From positions 1-47,344 of the IMG/VR virus record IMGVR_UViG_3300026557_000021: a stretch of DNA of 47,344 nt, one strand, 5' to 3'. The notes under the pieces are model-generated. The model saw nothing but the letters and a program-made list of their open reading frames with translations. It did no database searches and was not told the DNA's origin. A program made the translations under genes and the position numbers. Source of the DNA: a virus. Below are positions 34,455 to 41,783 of the stretch, in pieces (position 1 is the first letter of the stretch; the number at the start of each line of letters is the position of its first letter).

Positions 34455-35041
34455 CAGATACCGAACTTCGATGCTCCAGCGGCCGCGAGAGCCATGTTGT
34501 AGCCCACACGGATGGAATTGCTGGAGTTCGCCGCGCTGAGAGCCTTGCGAGCGGCCGGCGCCGGCGTGGGAGCGGGAATGATGGTCTGGAGTGCGACGAC
34601 GATGACGAGCGCCGCCGAGATAGCCGCGGAGATGGTTGCTTGCGTGGCTGGATTCGAGATGTGCAGCGCCCCTTCGATGCCGGAGAGGTTGGTCTGAACG
34701 TCGAGCAGTGCGGTGTCAACCTGCTGCAGTACGCCATTTTTGGAAGTGCTTGCGTTGTACCCGGCGAGGAGTGTTTGAACGAGAGTGAGGTCAACCTTTG
34801 CCTGGTCAGCAGCTTTCTGTGCGAGAGCCAGGGCTGCGGGATCTGACGCCCCGCCGACAGCCCCGACAATCGAAATGATGGACGTTGCGATCTGGAGGAT
34901 AAGTGGGAGGTCGTTGATGGCGGTCTGAAGCCAATCGGAAGTATTGCAGCCTTCGAGTGAGACTCCGCCGACCGCGACCACAGCGCCACCGACTGCCGCG
35001 CCTTTCAGGATAGCCCTGCGAGTGAGAGTTGGATTAATCAT
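34454..35041 (-). CDS. Tat-type lipoprotein candidate (195 aa)
   Basis: The N-terminus has the twin-arginine motif TRRAILKG (residues 7-14), a Gly/Ala/Val hydrophobic stretch, and a lipobox-like SLEGC (about residues 28-32), so it may be exported folded and lipidated. The rest is helical, Ala/Leu/Ile-rich, with a second hydrophobic stretch near 120-150. AAGGAG precedes ATG 35041. Phage lipoproteins often block superinfection or disturb the outer membrane. No domain recognised. Confidence 0.6.
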   Translation of the reverse strand: MINPTLTRRAILKGAAVGGAVVAVGGVSLEGCNTSDWLQTAINDLPLILQIATSIISIVGAVGGASDPAALALAQKAADQAKVDLTLVQTLLAGYNASTSKNGVLQQVDTALLDVQTNLSGIEGALHISNPATQATISAAISAALVIVVALQTIIPAPTPAPAARKALSAANSSNSIRVGYNMALAAAGASKFGI

Positions 35042-35142
35042 TGATTCTCCTTTGAATTGAAGTTACTACTTTGAACGTGGCCTAACAACCGTAAACTTTT
35101 GGCGATCCCCGCCACCAGCAACAGCCATTGTAGAAACTTCAT
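35038..35142 (-). CDS. Tiny membrane-type protein (34 aa)
   Basis: Coupled at both ends by ATGA overlaps: ATG 35142 with the upstream gene's stop, and its own TGA with ATG 35041. The sequence begins MKFLQWLLLVAGIAKSL, a short hydrophobic helix, then a polar tail. Too short for many gene callers; the double overlap supports it. Function unknown. Confidence 0.5.
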   Translation of the reverse strand: MKFLQWLLLVAGIAKSLRLLGHVQSSNFNSKENQ

Positions 35143-35348
35143 GGCTGGCCACGCTCTCGTAATGTAAGTGGGCGTAAGCAATTCTCGCTATAACAGCTTT
35201 TCTTTTCATCATCCTCGTAGTACCAATGCCCATTATCCCAAGCTGCAACGCGGTCAGTCGGGTCGTAGACGTGCTTGCGAATCTTCAAGTAGTGCCCATT
35301 GACGCGCACTACCTGCCCCACCCTAAATTTAGCTCGTTTCTTGCTCAT
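35139..35348 (-). CDS. Small KOW/SH3-like protein (69 aa)
   Basis: The sequence MSKKRAKFRVGQVVRVNGHY begins a small beta barrel-like pattern (RVGQVVRVNG resembles a KOW motif), followed by a charged C-terminus with WDNGHWYYEDD. It overlaps its neighbours at both ends by ATGA, and the ribosome site GGAG is just upstream of ATG 35348. Function unknown. Confidence 0.5.
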   Translation of the reverse strand: MSKKRAKFRVGQVVRVNGHYLKIRKHVYDPTDRVAAWDNGHWYYEDDEKKSCYSENCLRPLTLRERGQP

Positions 35349-36058
35349 GGCTTCTCCGGTGGCACCGCCGACTTGAACATAGTGCACTCTCCCGCTCCAT
35401 CTGCACTTTTCAGTGTCCACGCGAAACCGCTTTGCAGGCAATTATCCGCGATTGTTTTCCATTCAGCCATAGAAGTGGGATTGAAAAGCCTACGCAGCGT
35501 TTCCTCGCTGAATATGAATTGCGGCTGCTCCAGCATTGGCACATCCTGTCCGTGAGGCTGGGCGGGAAAGGTAATCATTGGTTGACCTCCTGAATCACCT
35601 TCCCAATGCATATTCATGCGGTGGCGCTTTCTCGCTGGCCTAGCAGAAAATTCTGAGCATGGCCTATCCCCGCAGTAAATGACGTTTGGCTTCACCAAGG
35701 ACACGCCGGGCGTTGGTGCGGCGGGTGGAGCGGGCGCGGGCGATTCGTTGATTGGCGTGACAACCACTTTCCAATCGTAGCCCATCGCAGACTTAATCTG
35801 GATTTGGCGCGGGTCTTTCCCGCCATGCTCCCCGCAGAGGGTTGACCTCGACTGGTCGTTGGCGGAACCGTGCTCCCATATTACAAAGCCGTCATCGCAA
35901 ATGACCCAATAGGTGGTCAGCGGCGGAACTTCCTTCACCGCTGCATCGACCTTCTTCTGCTCGGCGCGGCCCTGCATGTGGCCAGCGACATATGCCGCCA
36001 CTAATATTGGAAGTCCAATCATCACGAGAGCTAATAAAGTTTGCTTACGTTCGCTCAT
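35345..36058 (-). CDS. Membrane-anchored hypothetical protein (237 aa)
   Basis: Transmembrane helix at residues 7-26 (TLLALVMIGLPILVAAYVAG), then a mixed region with cysteines (YWVICDDG, TLCGEHGG, VIYCGDRPCSEF), a proline-rich linker (PAPAPPAAPTPG), and a helical, acidic C-terminus. Likely anchored in the inner membrane. The architecture is not recognised. The next gene's ATG overlaps its stop. Confidence 0.5.
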   Translation of the reverse strand: MSERKQTLLALVMIGLPILVAAYVAGHMQGRAEQKKVDAAVKEVPPLTTYWVICDDGFVIWEHGSANDQSRSTLCGEHGGKDPRQIQIKSAMGYDWKVVVTPINESPAPAPPAAPTPGVSLVKPNVIYCGDRPCSEFSARPARKRHRMNMHWEGDSGGQPMITFPAQPHGQDVPMLEQPQFIFSEETLRRLFNPTSMAEWKTIADNCLQSGFAWTLKSADGAGECTMFKSAVPPEKP

Positions 36059-36234
36059 TTTCCACCTTCCTTCGCCGGCTGGGCGGTGTAATAGCTTTCC
36101 GCTTTGTGCAAGAGCATGTTGAGTTCTGCGCGTATCAGGGTAAGGTCTGCGAAACCATCGTGGCCCTCAGCGGATTCTATGGCAAAGCCAACTTCTATGG
36201 CAGCTTCGCGCAAATGTTGAATCAGGTATTTCAT
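36055..36234 (-). CDS. Hypothetical protein (59 aa)
   Basis: A short helical protein (KYLIQHLREAAIEVGFAIES, then EGHDGFADLTLIRAELNMLL). Its C-terminus QPAKEGGK is identical to that of the upstream gene, because a 27-base sequence spanning the stop, ribosome site and next start is repeated (36055-36081 and 36231-36257). ATGA overlaps at both ends. Function unknown. Confidence 0.55.
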   Translation of the reverse strand: MKYLIQHLREAAIEVGFAIESAEGHDGFADLTLIRAELNMLLHKAESYYTAQPAKEGGK

Positions 36235-36257
36235 TTGCCACCTTCCTTCGCCGGCTG
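36055..36257 (-). repeat. Duplicated gene-junction cassette
   Basis: The 27-base segments 36055-36081 and 36231-36257 differ at one base. Each encodes a C-terminal QPAKEGGK, contains the Shine-Dalgarno-like AAGGAAGGTGG for the next gene, and includes the ATGA stop-start junction. So the translational coupling element itself is duplicated, with the 59-aa gene lying between the copies. Confidence 0.7.
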
Positions 36258-36572
36258 CTGCTCGGGCCTGCTCTTAGTAATCGTTACTTTGATTGTGCCG
36301 TACCGTTGCAGGAGTTCAAAGAAGTCGCCCGCATACCTGAGTCCTGCCATTGTCAAGGCTCCGCGAAAAAACTCACCGTGCTCCTTGAACGTAAAGACTT
36401 TTTCAAAGGTGAATGCTTCGTGCTTATTGATCCACACAGGGTCGTCTTTTCGTTCAGCAAAGCCACGCACAATTGCGCGTTGGAGTTCCGCACCATTTAC
36501 CTCGCAATTGTTCTCTATAGTCCACACGGGAACGATAGGTTCCGCCACCATTCTCAGTTTCCAATCGCTCAC
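36231..36572 (-). CDS. Hypothetical protein (113 aa)
   Basis: GTG 36572 overlaps the upstream stop as GTGA. Mixed alpha/beta with a basic C-terminus (TITKSRPEQQPAKEGGK). No motif recognised, though the middle stretch ELQRAIVRGFAERKDDPVWI is helical and basic. Part of the coupled leftward set. Confidence 0.5.
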   Translation of the reverse strand: MSDWKLRMVAEPIVPVWTIENNCEVNGAELQRAIVRGFAERKDDPVWINKHEAFTFEKVFTFKEHGEFFRGALTMAGLRYAGDFFELLQRYGTIKVTITKSRPEQQPAKEGGK

Positions 36573-37426
36573 TTCGTCTCCTTCTGCTGCTCGGGCTGGG
36601 CCGCGAGGGCTACCCATGCACGAATCGCATTAGCGTTCACGTCGCCATGCGTGCAGAGCTTGGTAACGAAATCAGCGCACTCCAATTTCGCCCCTTCTTT
36701 CGCTTGCCTACGAATAACTGCAACGCAATCTCGCACCTCCTTTCCAGCGAAATAATCATCCGGCTTGCCGATAGCGCGGCTGCATTCCAATAGAGTTGCT
36801 GCTTCGGCTTGCTTGGCGGCAGTGGCCAGCAACGCCCGCAACGAATCAACGCAAGCATCCTGACTCGGATGCAACTTCCGCTTTCTGTCCCATTCGATTA
36901 GCCACGTTAGCGCCTCACTGGCTTTCTGAACTCCCGCGGCCGCTTCCAAACATTCCGCCTCGCAGCAAAATCCTTCGATGGGCAGAGGCTTTCCGCACAT
37001 CACACAGCAATCGTCTGGACTGTCATTCTCATCTGCAACGTGAAGGTCGTCATCCCAGTCGCTCGCGGGATTGTTTGGCATATCGTCGTGGTGTTCACCT
37101 GTCAACGCTGTCTCCCGCTCCTGCACGGGTGGCGTACACGCTGGGCATAAAGCGGGAAAGTGGTCTTTGTTGAGGGTGGCGTGCGGCTCCTGCACGGGTG
37201 GGGCGGGTGACGGCAAAATTGGGCCTGCTACTCCGCTATGCTCGTTGCCGACGACTAAATATTGCGGCGGCTGCTCTCCGGGCGCTAGGGGTGGCGCGGC
37301 CTCGCCAGAGCTTCTTAGAATATTCCCAACGATTCCCTTACGTTCAAGGTATTCACTCGCTTGCTTTGCCCACTTTTCGTCTTTATGTTTGTGGATTCCA
37401 CGGCGCAGATGACTGACAAGATTCAT
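36569..37426 (-). CDS. Hypothetical protein with Cys cluster (285 aa)
   Basis: ATG 37426 is coupled to the upstream stop (TGATG). Features: a helical N-terminus (MNLVSHLRRG), repeated PPVQE (PAPPVQEP and CTPPVQER), a Cys-rich element near residue 150 (CCVMCGKPLPIEGFCCEAEC, possible zinc binding), and a helical C-terminal half. No recognised domain. The zinc-like element resembles short treble-clef cysteine patterns. Confidence 0.5.
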   Translation of the reverse strand: MNLVSHLRRGIHKHKDEKWAKQASEYLERKGIVGNILRSSGEAAPPLAPGEQPPQYLVVGNEHSGVAGPILPSPAPPVQEPHATLNKDHFPALCPACTPPVQERETALTGEHHDDMPNNPASDWDDDLHVADENDSPDDCCVMCGKPLPIEGFCCEAECLEAAAGVQKASEALTWLIEWDRKRKLHPSQDACVDSLRALLATAAKQAEAATLLECSRAIGKPDDYFAGKEVRDCVAVIRRQAKEGAKLECADFVTKLCTHGDVNANAIRAWVALAAQPEQQKETK

Positions 37427-37680
37427 CAAAAGCAGTTCATCTTTCGGCAAATCATAGCGTTGGGCGGGGGCGCTAGGGGTGGCATGGCGAAAGCGCCTAA
37501 ATCTTCCAGTTTTTGCTGGTCCATCTGCAATGCTTTACGCATTTCTCGATCTTCATCCCACATCATGTATCCTGCTAGGTGCTTACCTTCATGGCCCTTC
37601 GTTAACTCACATTGGCCCGTTTCGGGATGTTGCATCTGGCATCGCAATCGCTTGTTCTTTTCGCTGCCTTGTGTGCTCAC
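37426..37680 (-). CDS. Small zinc-binding-like protein (84 aa)
   Basis: GTG 37680 is preferred because GGAG lies six bases upstream. It contains CQMQHPETGQCELTKGHEGK, the pattern of small phage proteins with conserved Cys and His at regular spacing, so zinc binding is likely. The C-terminus is acidic and Pro-rich. The stop overlaps the next ATG. Confidence 0.55.
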   Translation of the reverse strand: MSTQGSEKNKRLRCQMQHPETGQCELTKGHEGKHLAGYMMWDEDREMRKALQMDQQKLEDLGAFAMPPLAPPPNAMICRKMNCF

Positions 37681-37704
37681 GACTGTCTCCAATTTGGTGA
37701 GGGC

Positions 37705-38007
37705 CTAAGCCCCCACCCCCGGCCACACTTCCTTCTTCACGCCACACGACGATATAATTTCACAGCAGAACAATCCCAACATGGAAACCATCTGGTCAGA
37801 ATGAACGACGTGACCGCCGCCACGTTTCCATTTACGCTCAATCCCTCTCTTGCCGCACGTTGGGCAATCTATGACTTCGCCCTTACCCTTCAGCATCCCA
37901 AGAGGTTTGTTGGTGTAGTCCTGCAATTCACCGCGTCCGCAAAAGGGGTCGCCTAGTCCATGCTTCTCAATCGGGCCGTTGGGCGTGTGCTTCATTTGTC
38001 GTTTCAT
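37705..38007 (-). CDS. Hypothetical protein with CxxC (100 aa)
   Basis: ATG 38007 follows AAAGGAG. Basic protein with DCPTCGKRG, a single CxxC, and later CCEIISSCG. Possibly a small zinc-ribbon-like protein. Function unknown. It overlaps the upstream gene's stop (ATGA). Confidence 0.55.
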   Translation of the reverse strand: MKRQMKHTPNGPIEKHGLGDPFCGRGELQDYTNKPLGMLKGKGEVIDCPTCGKRGIERKWKRGGGHVVHSDQMVSMLGLFCCEIISSCGVKKEVWPGVGA

Positions 38008-38147
38008 AGACCGCTCTCCTTTGAGCGTGCCATGATTATATCAAACGCACTTTTACCATTTGAGAAACATGGGGCGAAGGCTGACGCAATCAAAAGACTT
38101 GCACCGACAAACGCCCCGATTTGACACGCACTATCGTCAGTGTTCAT
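38004..38147 (-). CDS. Small membrane protein (47 aa)
   Basis: Hydrophobic helix GAFVGASLLIASAFAP follows MNTDDSACQI. GAAAGG lies just before ATG 38147; a longer in-frame ATG exists at 38201 but has no ribosome site. Ends in ATGA overlap with the next gene. Function unknown. Confidence 0.45.
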   Translation of the reverse strand: MNTDDSACQIGAFVGASLLIASAFAPCFSNGKSAFDIIMARSKESGL

Positions 38148-38222
38148 GCGGCCTTTCGCCTCGCCGTTTGGCAGTGACGCGAAATTAAGCGATGCAATCA
38201 TTGGAGATAAAATATTCCCTTT

Positions 38223-38717
38223 CTACTTTTGTGGCGGCGTCGGTCTACCACAAGCGGTACACTTTCCATCCACATCGTAATGGAGGTCTTGGTCACACAA
38301 ATAATCCCTGTCAGCCTCATCCCTTTGCGGCGGCGCTGGCGCTACCGGGGCGGCGAGCAGGGCGGCAATTTCAGCGAATGCTCGATGGCGTCCCAGTAAT
38401 TCTGCTGCATCACAGTGAGCATTGAGTTCTATCGCACCAAACTTGCCCTCTTTCAGTTTCTGCTCGTGACCCAAGCATTCATCGCGGCGCATTTGGTCGA
38501 TGTAGTCGCAATACGCTCGGCTGGACATTCCGCGCACCTTATCCACAGTCACCTGCGGCCCGGCTACCGCGTGCGCCAATGCTTCTCGGCAATCAATCAG
38601 CAATTTACTTACGTTTTCGTGTCGGGCCATATCTGGATTGAATAGCCCACCAGCAGTTAGATAGTTCGTGATCCGCTCCACCAGTCCTGCCAGGTCTTTG
38701 AATAGAGTCTCCGTCAT
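38223..38717 (-). CDS. Hypothetical protein (164 aa)
   Basis: Helical, acidic protein with a C-terminal zinc-like CTACGRPTPP and an Ala/Pro-rich linker (LLAAPVAPAPPQRDEADRD). The central part (CDYIDQMRRDECLGHEQKL) is helical. ATGA overlap with the upstream gene. No family recognised. Confidence 0.5.
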   Translation of the reverse strand: MTETLFKDLAGLVERITNYLTAGGLFNPDMARHENVSKLLIDCREALAHAVAGPQVTVDKVRGMSSRAYCDYIDQMRRDECLGHEQKLKEGKFGAIELNAHCDAAELLGRHRAFAEIAALLAAPVAPAPPQRDEADRDYLCDQDLHYDVDGKCTACGRPTPPQK

Positions 38718-38941
38718 TGCTGCGCTTTACCCTTTTCCGCTGGCCGCGACAACTCGGTGATGCGACAAGTCTTGTAATTATTCGGTTGTCCAGCAGATAG
38801 ACCTCCTGGCATACGCTCAACCTCATCCAGCCGCACAGTCCGCTCCCAGTCGGTCAGCAGGGCCAGCGCTTGATTGTCATTCGTGCCGTCACTTCGCAAT
38901 TTCAGCATCAATTCAAATCGTTTACGCTCGTTCGCTTTCAT
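38714..38941 (-). CDS. Hypothetical protein (75 aa)
   Basis: A small basic, helical protein (NERKRFELMLKLRSDGTNDN) with overlaps to both neighbours. The C-terminus RPAEKGKAQQ embeds the ribosome site of the next gene, as elsewhere in this operon. Function unknown. Confidence 0.5.
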   Translation of the reverse strand: MKANERKRFELMLKLRSDGTNDNQALALLTDWERTVRLDEVERMPGGLSAGQPNNYKTCRITELSRPAEKGKAQQ

Positions 38942-39198
38942 CGAGGCTCCTTCCTTCCTGCTGCTTGTTCATCTACGAAAGTCTTGAATAGCGGATCGCT
39001 GGTGAACAGGCTCCTAATCCGCCACCTCCACTTGCGCCACATGAAGCCCGTGATCCGGTTGCACGTCCGGCATTGCGAATACAGACAGTCCGGCCCTGAG
39101 CAATACACCTGCACGTTCCACGCGAAGCAATCATGCTCGGGATATGCCCTCGCCGTGCTTTCGTTCGCTACCTCCCGCGCCCGCTCGTCAGAGTGCAT
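38938..39198 (-). CDS. Hypothetical Cys-rich protein (86 aa)
   Basis: Has CSGPDCLYSQCRTCNRITGF, which suggests a zinc-binding knuckle, and basic WRKWRWRIRS. ATG 39198 follows GGGGGA. Possibly nucleic-acid-associated. No family recognised. Confidence 0.5.
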   Translation of the reverse strand: MHSDERAREVANESTARAYPEHDCFAWNVQVYCSGPDCLYSQCRTCNRITGFMWRKWRWRIRSLFTSDPLFKTFVDEQAAGRKEPR

Positions 39199-39227
39199 GG
39201 CCTGCTCCCCCGCCAGTCAAATGCTTT

Positions 39228-39269
39228 TCACACAGCTCGGGGCCGCATCAGCTTTTGGCTATCGCCCAT
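39228..39269 (-). CDS. 13-codon micro-ORF with strong ribosome site
   Basis: ATG 39269 lies six bases after GAGGAGG and opens a 13-codon frame (MGDSQKLMRPRAV). The following 29 bases to the next ATG (39198) carry no gene. Either a true micro-peptide, a leader controlling the next gene, or the remnant of a decayed gene. Confidence 0.3.
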   Translation of the reverse strand: MGDSQKLMRPRAV

Positions 39270-39280
39270 CGGCAACCTCC

Positions 39281-39544
39281 TCACCGTTCAATTTCAGGCA
39301 AGCGCTGACACGCCTTGAGTGCCGCATCTATTTGCTCGGGCGTCAGTTTTACGCTGCGCTCTACCCGCTCGCCGCTCAGTACGTCCAACTTGACGCCAAG
39401 ATGCTCAGCGAATTTTTGTAGATCAGGCGTGAAACAGACCAAATTTCCGTTTATGTGCATCGGCCTGCCTTGATTGAGCCGAGCGAGATTCCCCGGCTCA
39501 ATCACATTCAGTGTTTTGCCATCAGGCAGCGGAAAAGTAATCAT
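39281..39544 (-). CDS. Hypothetical protein (87 aa)
   Basis: ATG 39544 overlaps the HAD gene's stop (ATGA). Beta-rich N-terminus (MITFPLPDGKTLNVIEPGNL) and helical C-terminus. No motif recognised. Confidence 0.5.
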   Translation of the reverse strand: MITFPLPDGKTLNVIEPGNLARLNQGRPMHINGNLVCFTPDLQKFAEHLGVKLDVLSGERVERSVKLTPEQIDAALKACQRLPEIER

Positions 39545-39933
39545 ATCTTGCTCGCTTTGTTCCACGGCTGGAGCGCGGCGACTTCACGCGGGTCGGGGAA
39601 CTTCCCATCGAATCGTACGGCGCGGTCATCAATCGTAACGACTGCTGGCGGCTTCCAGCGAGTGAACCGCACGTTTTCTAGCCCAACTTGGAAGGTGTCA
39701 TACCAGAGCATTCCAGAAACCTGCTTGAGCCATTGACGCATGGCTCGAATCCCGCCCCAATATCGCGCTCGGCTGGAATGAATCACCACGTCATATCCCA
39801 AAGTCAAAGCTCTGTCCATGAACTCAATCGCGCCTTCTACGGGCGGGTCAGGAATATTTCTCGCACCCTGCCAACCACTGGTATAGCTGTGAACAACACC
39901 ATCGAAATCTAGACAAATTATCGGCTTGCTCAT
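39541..39933 (-). CDS. HAD-superfamily phosphatase-like protein (130 aa)
   Basis: GGGAGGAG precedes ATG 39933. Motif I is CLDFDGVVHSYTSGW (nucleophile Asp in DFDGV). Motif II is likely VVIHSSRA. Motif IV may be TIDDRAVRFDG. The length and GWQG pattern match short phage HAD proteins. They often act on nucleotides or DNA 3' ends, but the substrate is unknown. Confidence 0.7.
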   Translation of the reverse strand: MSKPIICLDFDGVVHSYTSGWQGARNIPDPPVEGAIEFMDRALTLGYDVVIHSSRARYWGGIRAMRQWLKQVSGMLWYDTFQVGLENVRFTRWKPPAVVTIDDRAVRFDGKFPDPREVAALQPWNKASKI

Positions 39934-40002
39934 AACTCTCCTCCCAAATTCTTGATGCGGTCGCCACCCAACGTCAGTCAAGCTCGGTGGTCGCAAAGTC
40001 CC

Positions 40003-40713
40003 CTACAAGCTCTTTTTGCCCTCGCTGGCCCCAACTTTTTGCTCTAAGATTCTTTCCGCATAATCCGCTACACAGTTGGCTAGTTCGGGAGGGATGGTGG
40101 CCGCCTTTGCTGTCGCTTCCTTCCGCTCCTTAGACTTCGAGGAGTTCCACGTAAGGTCAAATTGACGACGATATTTCTTGACTGCTTCGCGGTCGCCGTT
40201 GCGCTTGAGTTCGTTCACCAGCTTGCTATTTCCCATCACCATGTTTTTACGAATTCCCTGTGGAAGCAGGGGTGGGACAAGGCTTCCCCACAAGTAGAAC
40301 GGCCCGCAGTGGTCAGTCGCTCGACCTACAAAGTCCTGTGCATGGCGCACATTTTCCATGATGTACGGAACGCCGGCCGCTTCTGCTAGGGCGCGGGCGT
40401 GATTAAACAGCTTGATTCCGGCTTCCGGATATGGTGGTTCAGCATGAAAATGCCGCATCCCAAACAAAGAAAAACCTTCACATGGGGAACTGCTCGCAAG
40501 CGCATCAATGCGAATCCATCCATACACCGGAATCCAAATATGTCGCGGCTTCGCCTTGAGCAACAGCACGTCGCATAGTCTGAAGTGGAAACGCTGGGGC
40601 GCTCCCGGAGGGTCCGGTGGTTCCACCAAATCCACGCCCACGCATTCCCATCCTCGCGCAGCGAAAGCGCGTGACCATCCCCAGCGACCGCAGAATAAAT
40701 CAAGCAATCTCAT
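40003..40713 (-). CDS. DNA cytosine-C5 methyltransferase
   Basis: A 236-aa protein. Motif I is LDLFCGRWGWSRAFAARGWE (SAM binding), followed by VGVDLVEPP. Motif IV is ASSSPCEGFS (PC with catalytic Cys). Motif VI is IMENVRHA (ENV). Late motifs are less clear, so the C-terminal target-recognition part is short compared with full-size enzymes (about 330+ aa). A phage solitary methylase may protect its DNA from host restriction. Start ATG 40713 overlaps the upstream gene by 14 bases. Confidence 0.8.
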   Translation of the reverse strand: MRLLDLFCGRWGWSRAFAARGWECVGVDLVEPPDPPGAPQRFHFRLCDVLLLKAKPRHIWIPVYGWIRIDALASSSPCEGFSLFGMRHFHAEPPYPEAGIKLFNHARALAEAAGVPYIMENVRHAQDFVGRATDHCGPFYLWGSLVPPLLPQGIRKNMVMGNSKLVNELKRNGDREAVKKYRRQFDLTWNSSKSKERKEATAKAATIPPELANCVADYAERILEQKVGASEGKKSL

Positions 40714-40972
40714 CGCGTTTTGCCTCGCTGGCTACGGCTTTGGCTGCGGCATGTGCCTTAACCGCGAAGCACTTTTCGCAGTTGTAATCCTTGTCCTCGG
40801 GGTGGTCGCCGCTCAGAAGATGAGCACATTTCGCGCCCGCTTCGAGCAACCCGAGCAAGCGCCGCTCCAGCACGGCCAGCACTTTATCTCGCTGGGCAAA
40901 CGTCATCTCAACGTCGCCGTCCCAAATTTCTTCAATCGTTTCCGCCAGCAAAGTTTTCGCCCAGTCGCTCAC
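40700..40972 (-). CDS. Hypothetical acidic helical protein (90 aa)
   Basis: GTG 40972 overlaps the upstream membrane gene stop (GTGA) and has AAAGGTGG upstream. A longer in-frame start exists at 41041. The protein is helical with a possible zinc knuckle (DYNCEKCF and a His nearby) close to the C-terminus. No family recognised. Confidence 0.5.
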   Translation of the reverse strand: MSDWAKTLLAETIEEIWDGDVEMTFAQRDKVLAVLERRLLGLLEAGAKCAHLLSGDHPEDKDYNCEKCFAVKAHAAAKAVASEAKRDEIA

Positions 40973-41076
40973 CGCTTTCCACCTTTCGGCTTCATCACCA
41001 ATATCAGCAGCAAGATCGCCAGCATCACCCACTGCCACCACTGCACCGCGCCCAGAAGTTCCATCATCGTGTTCAC
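40969..41076 (-). CDS. Small membrane protein (35 aa)
   Basis: GTG 41076 overlaps the stop of the upstream gene (GTGA), and its TGA overlaps the next GTG. One hydrophobic helix, WWQWVMLAILLLILVM (about residues 13-28), with the basic tail KPKGGKR. The tail sequence embeds the ribosome site of the next gene. Function unknown. Confidence 0.5.
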   Translation of the reverse strand: MNTMMELLGAVQWWQWVMLAILLLILVMKPKGGKR

Positions 41077-41282
41077 CAGTCCACCCGGACGCCGGTTAGA
41101 AACCAGACCGCGATCCCTACGATAGCCAAGCAGCAAAGTACGATGCCCCAGGCGAGAAGGCTGTGTGGGCGCACAGGGGCGGGCGCTGGCGGGCGAACGG
41201 CTACCGGGATGGCTTCGGAGTCCAGGTTTACGTGCTGGCGGCTCCGGTGGGCATCTTTGAGTAGTTCGTCAATCCAGGTCAT
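41073..41282 (-). CDS. Membrane protein with C-terminal anchor (69 aa)
   Basis: ATG 41282 overlaps the nuclease stop (ATGA). The N-terminal part is basic (DELLKDAHRSRQ) with a proline-rich linker (RPPAPAPVRP). A C-terminal transmembrane helix is AWGIVLCCLAIVGIAVWFL, followed by a short basic end. Probably tail-anchored in the inner membrane. Function unknown. Confidence 0.5.
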   Translation of the reverse strand: MTWIDELLKDAHRSRQHVNLDSEAIPVAVRPPAPAPVRPHSLLAWGIVLCCLAIVGIAVWFLTGVRVDW

Positions 41283-41620
41283 AGTTTTGCCCTCATGTAG
41301 CCCATCCACGACTGCAAAAACGCCTTCGCCTCGCCTCGGGATACCTGCTCATTCGAGAAGCGGAGCAGTTTGTAACCCAACATTTGCGCCACATTTTGCT
41401 TGATGTAATCATCTTCCAGCGCCGCGCCGCGCTTGTGCCCGCCTCGATGTAGTCCACCGTCGCACTCAATCAGAACTCTCACGTCCGGCAAGTAGACATC
41501 GGCTTTCCACTGGCGTTGTTCGTGGAAACGAAATTCGTATTCAATGCGGAGATCCTTGCGAATCTCTCGGATGTGGATGCCGAGCAATATCTGCGCGTCG
41601 CTGCGCTTGTCTTTCTTCAT
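41279..41620 (-). CDS. PD-(D/E)XK nuclease, DUF559/VSR-like
   Basis: A 113-aa protein starting at ATG 41620 (coupled to the zinc-ribbon stop; a longer start is 41665). Core: ADVYLPDVRVLIECDGGLHR, a PD-(D/E)XK motif with Asp in DVYLPD and Glu/Asp in LIECDG, then DDYIKQNVAQMLGYKLLRF, the conserved end of DUF559-type nucleases. DUF559 proteins resemble the Vsr fold. The substrate is unknown. It is near a C5-methylase gene, so a link to methylated DNA is a possibility. Confidence 0.7.
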   Translation of the reverse strand: MKKDKRSDAQILLGIHIREIRKDLRIEYEFRFHEQRQWKADVYLPDVRVLIECDGGLHRGGHKRGAALEDDYIKQNVAQMLGYKLLRFSNEQVSRGEAKAFLQSWMGYMRAKL

Positions 41621-41754
41621 GCTGCCCTTCTCAATTCGTTGTGGCGTTTGCGGCACTTTGGGCACATCGTCTTTCCGTTGCTCTTACGTTTACCGCATCG
41701 AATGCAGTATCCTTGCGCCTGTTTGTCGAGTTGCCAGCGTCTCCTTCTGTCCAT
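41617..41754 (-). CDS. Zinc-ribbon protein, first gene of leftward operon (45 aa)
   Basis: The sequence GYCIRCGKRKSNGKTMCPKC carries two CxxC knuckles, flanked by a basic RRRRW start and RHNELRRAA end. Its stop overlaps the next gene's ATG. No Shine-Dalgarno is seen. GAGAAT eight bases upstream could be a -10 box, so it may be leaderless. Probably nucleic-acid-binding. Confidence 0.6.
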   Translation of the reverse strand: MDRRRRWQLDKQAQGYCIRCGKRKSNGKTMCPKCRKRHNELRRAA

Positions 41755-41783
41755 GCGCGTACATTCTCAGCTTGTTTCGTGAA

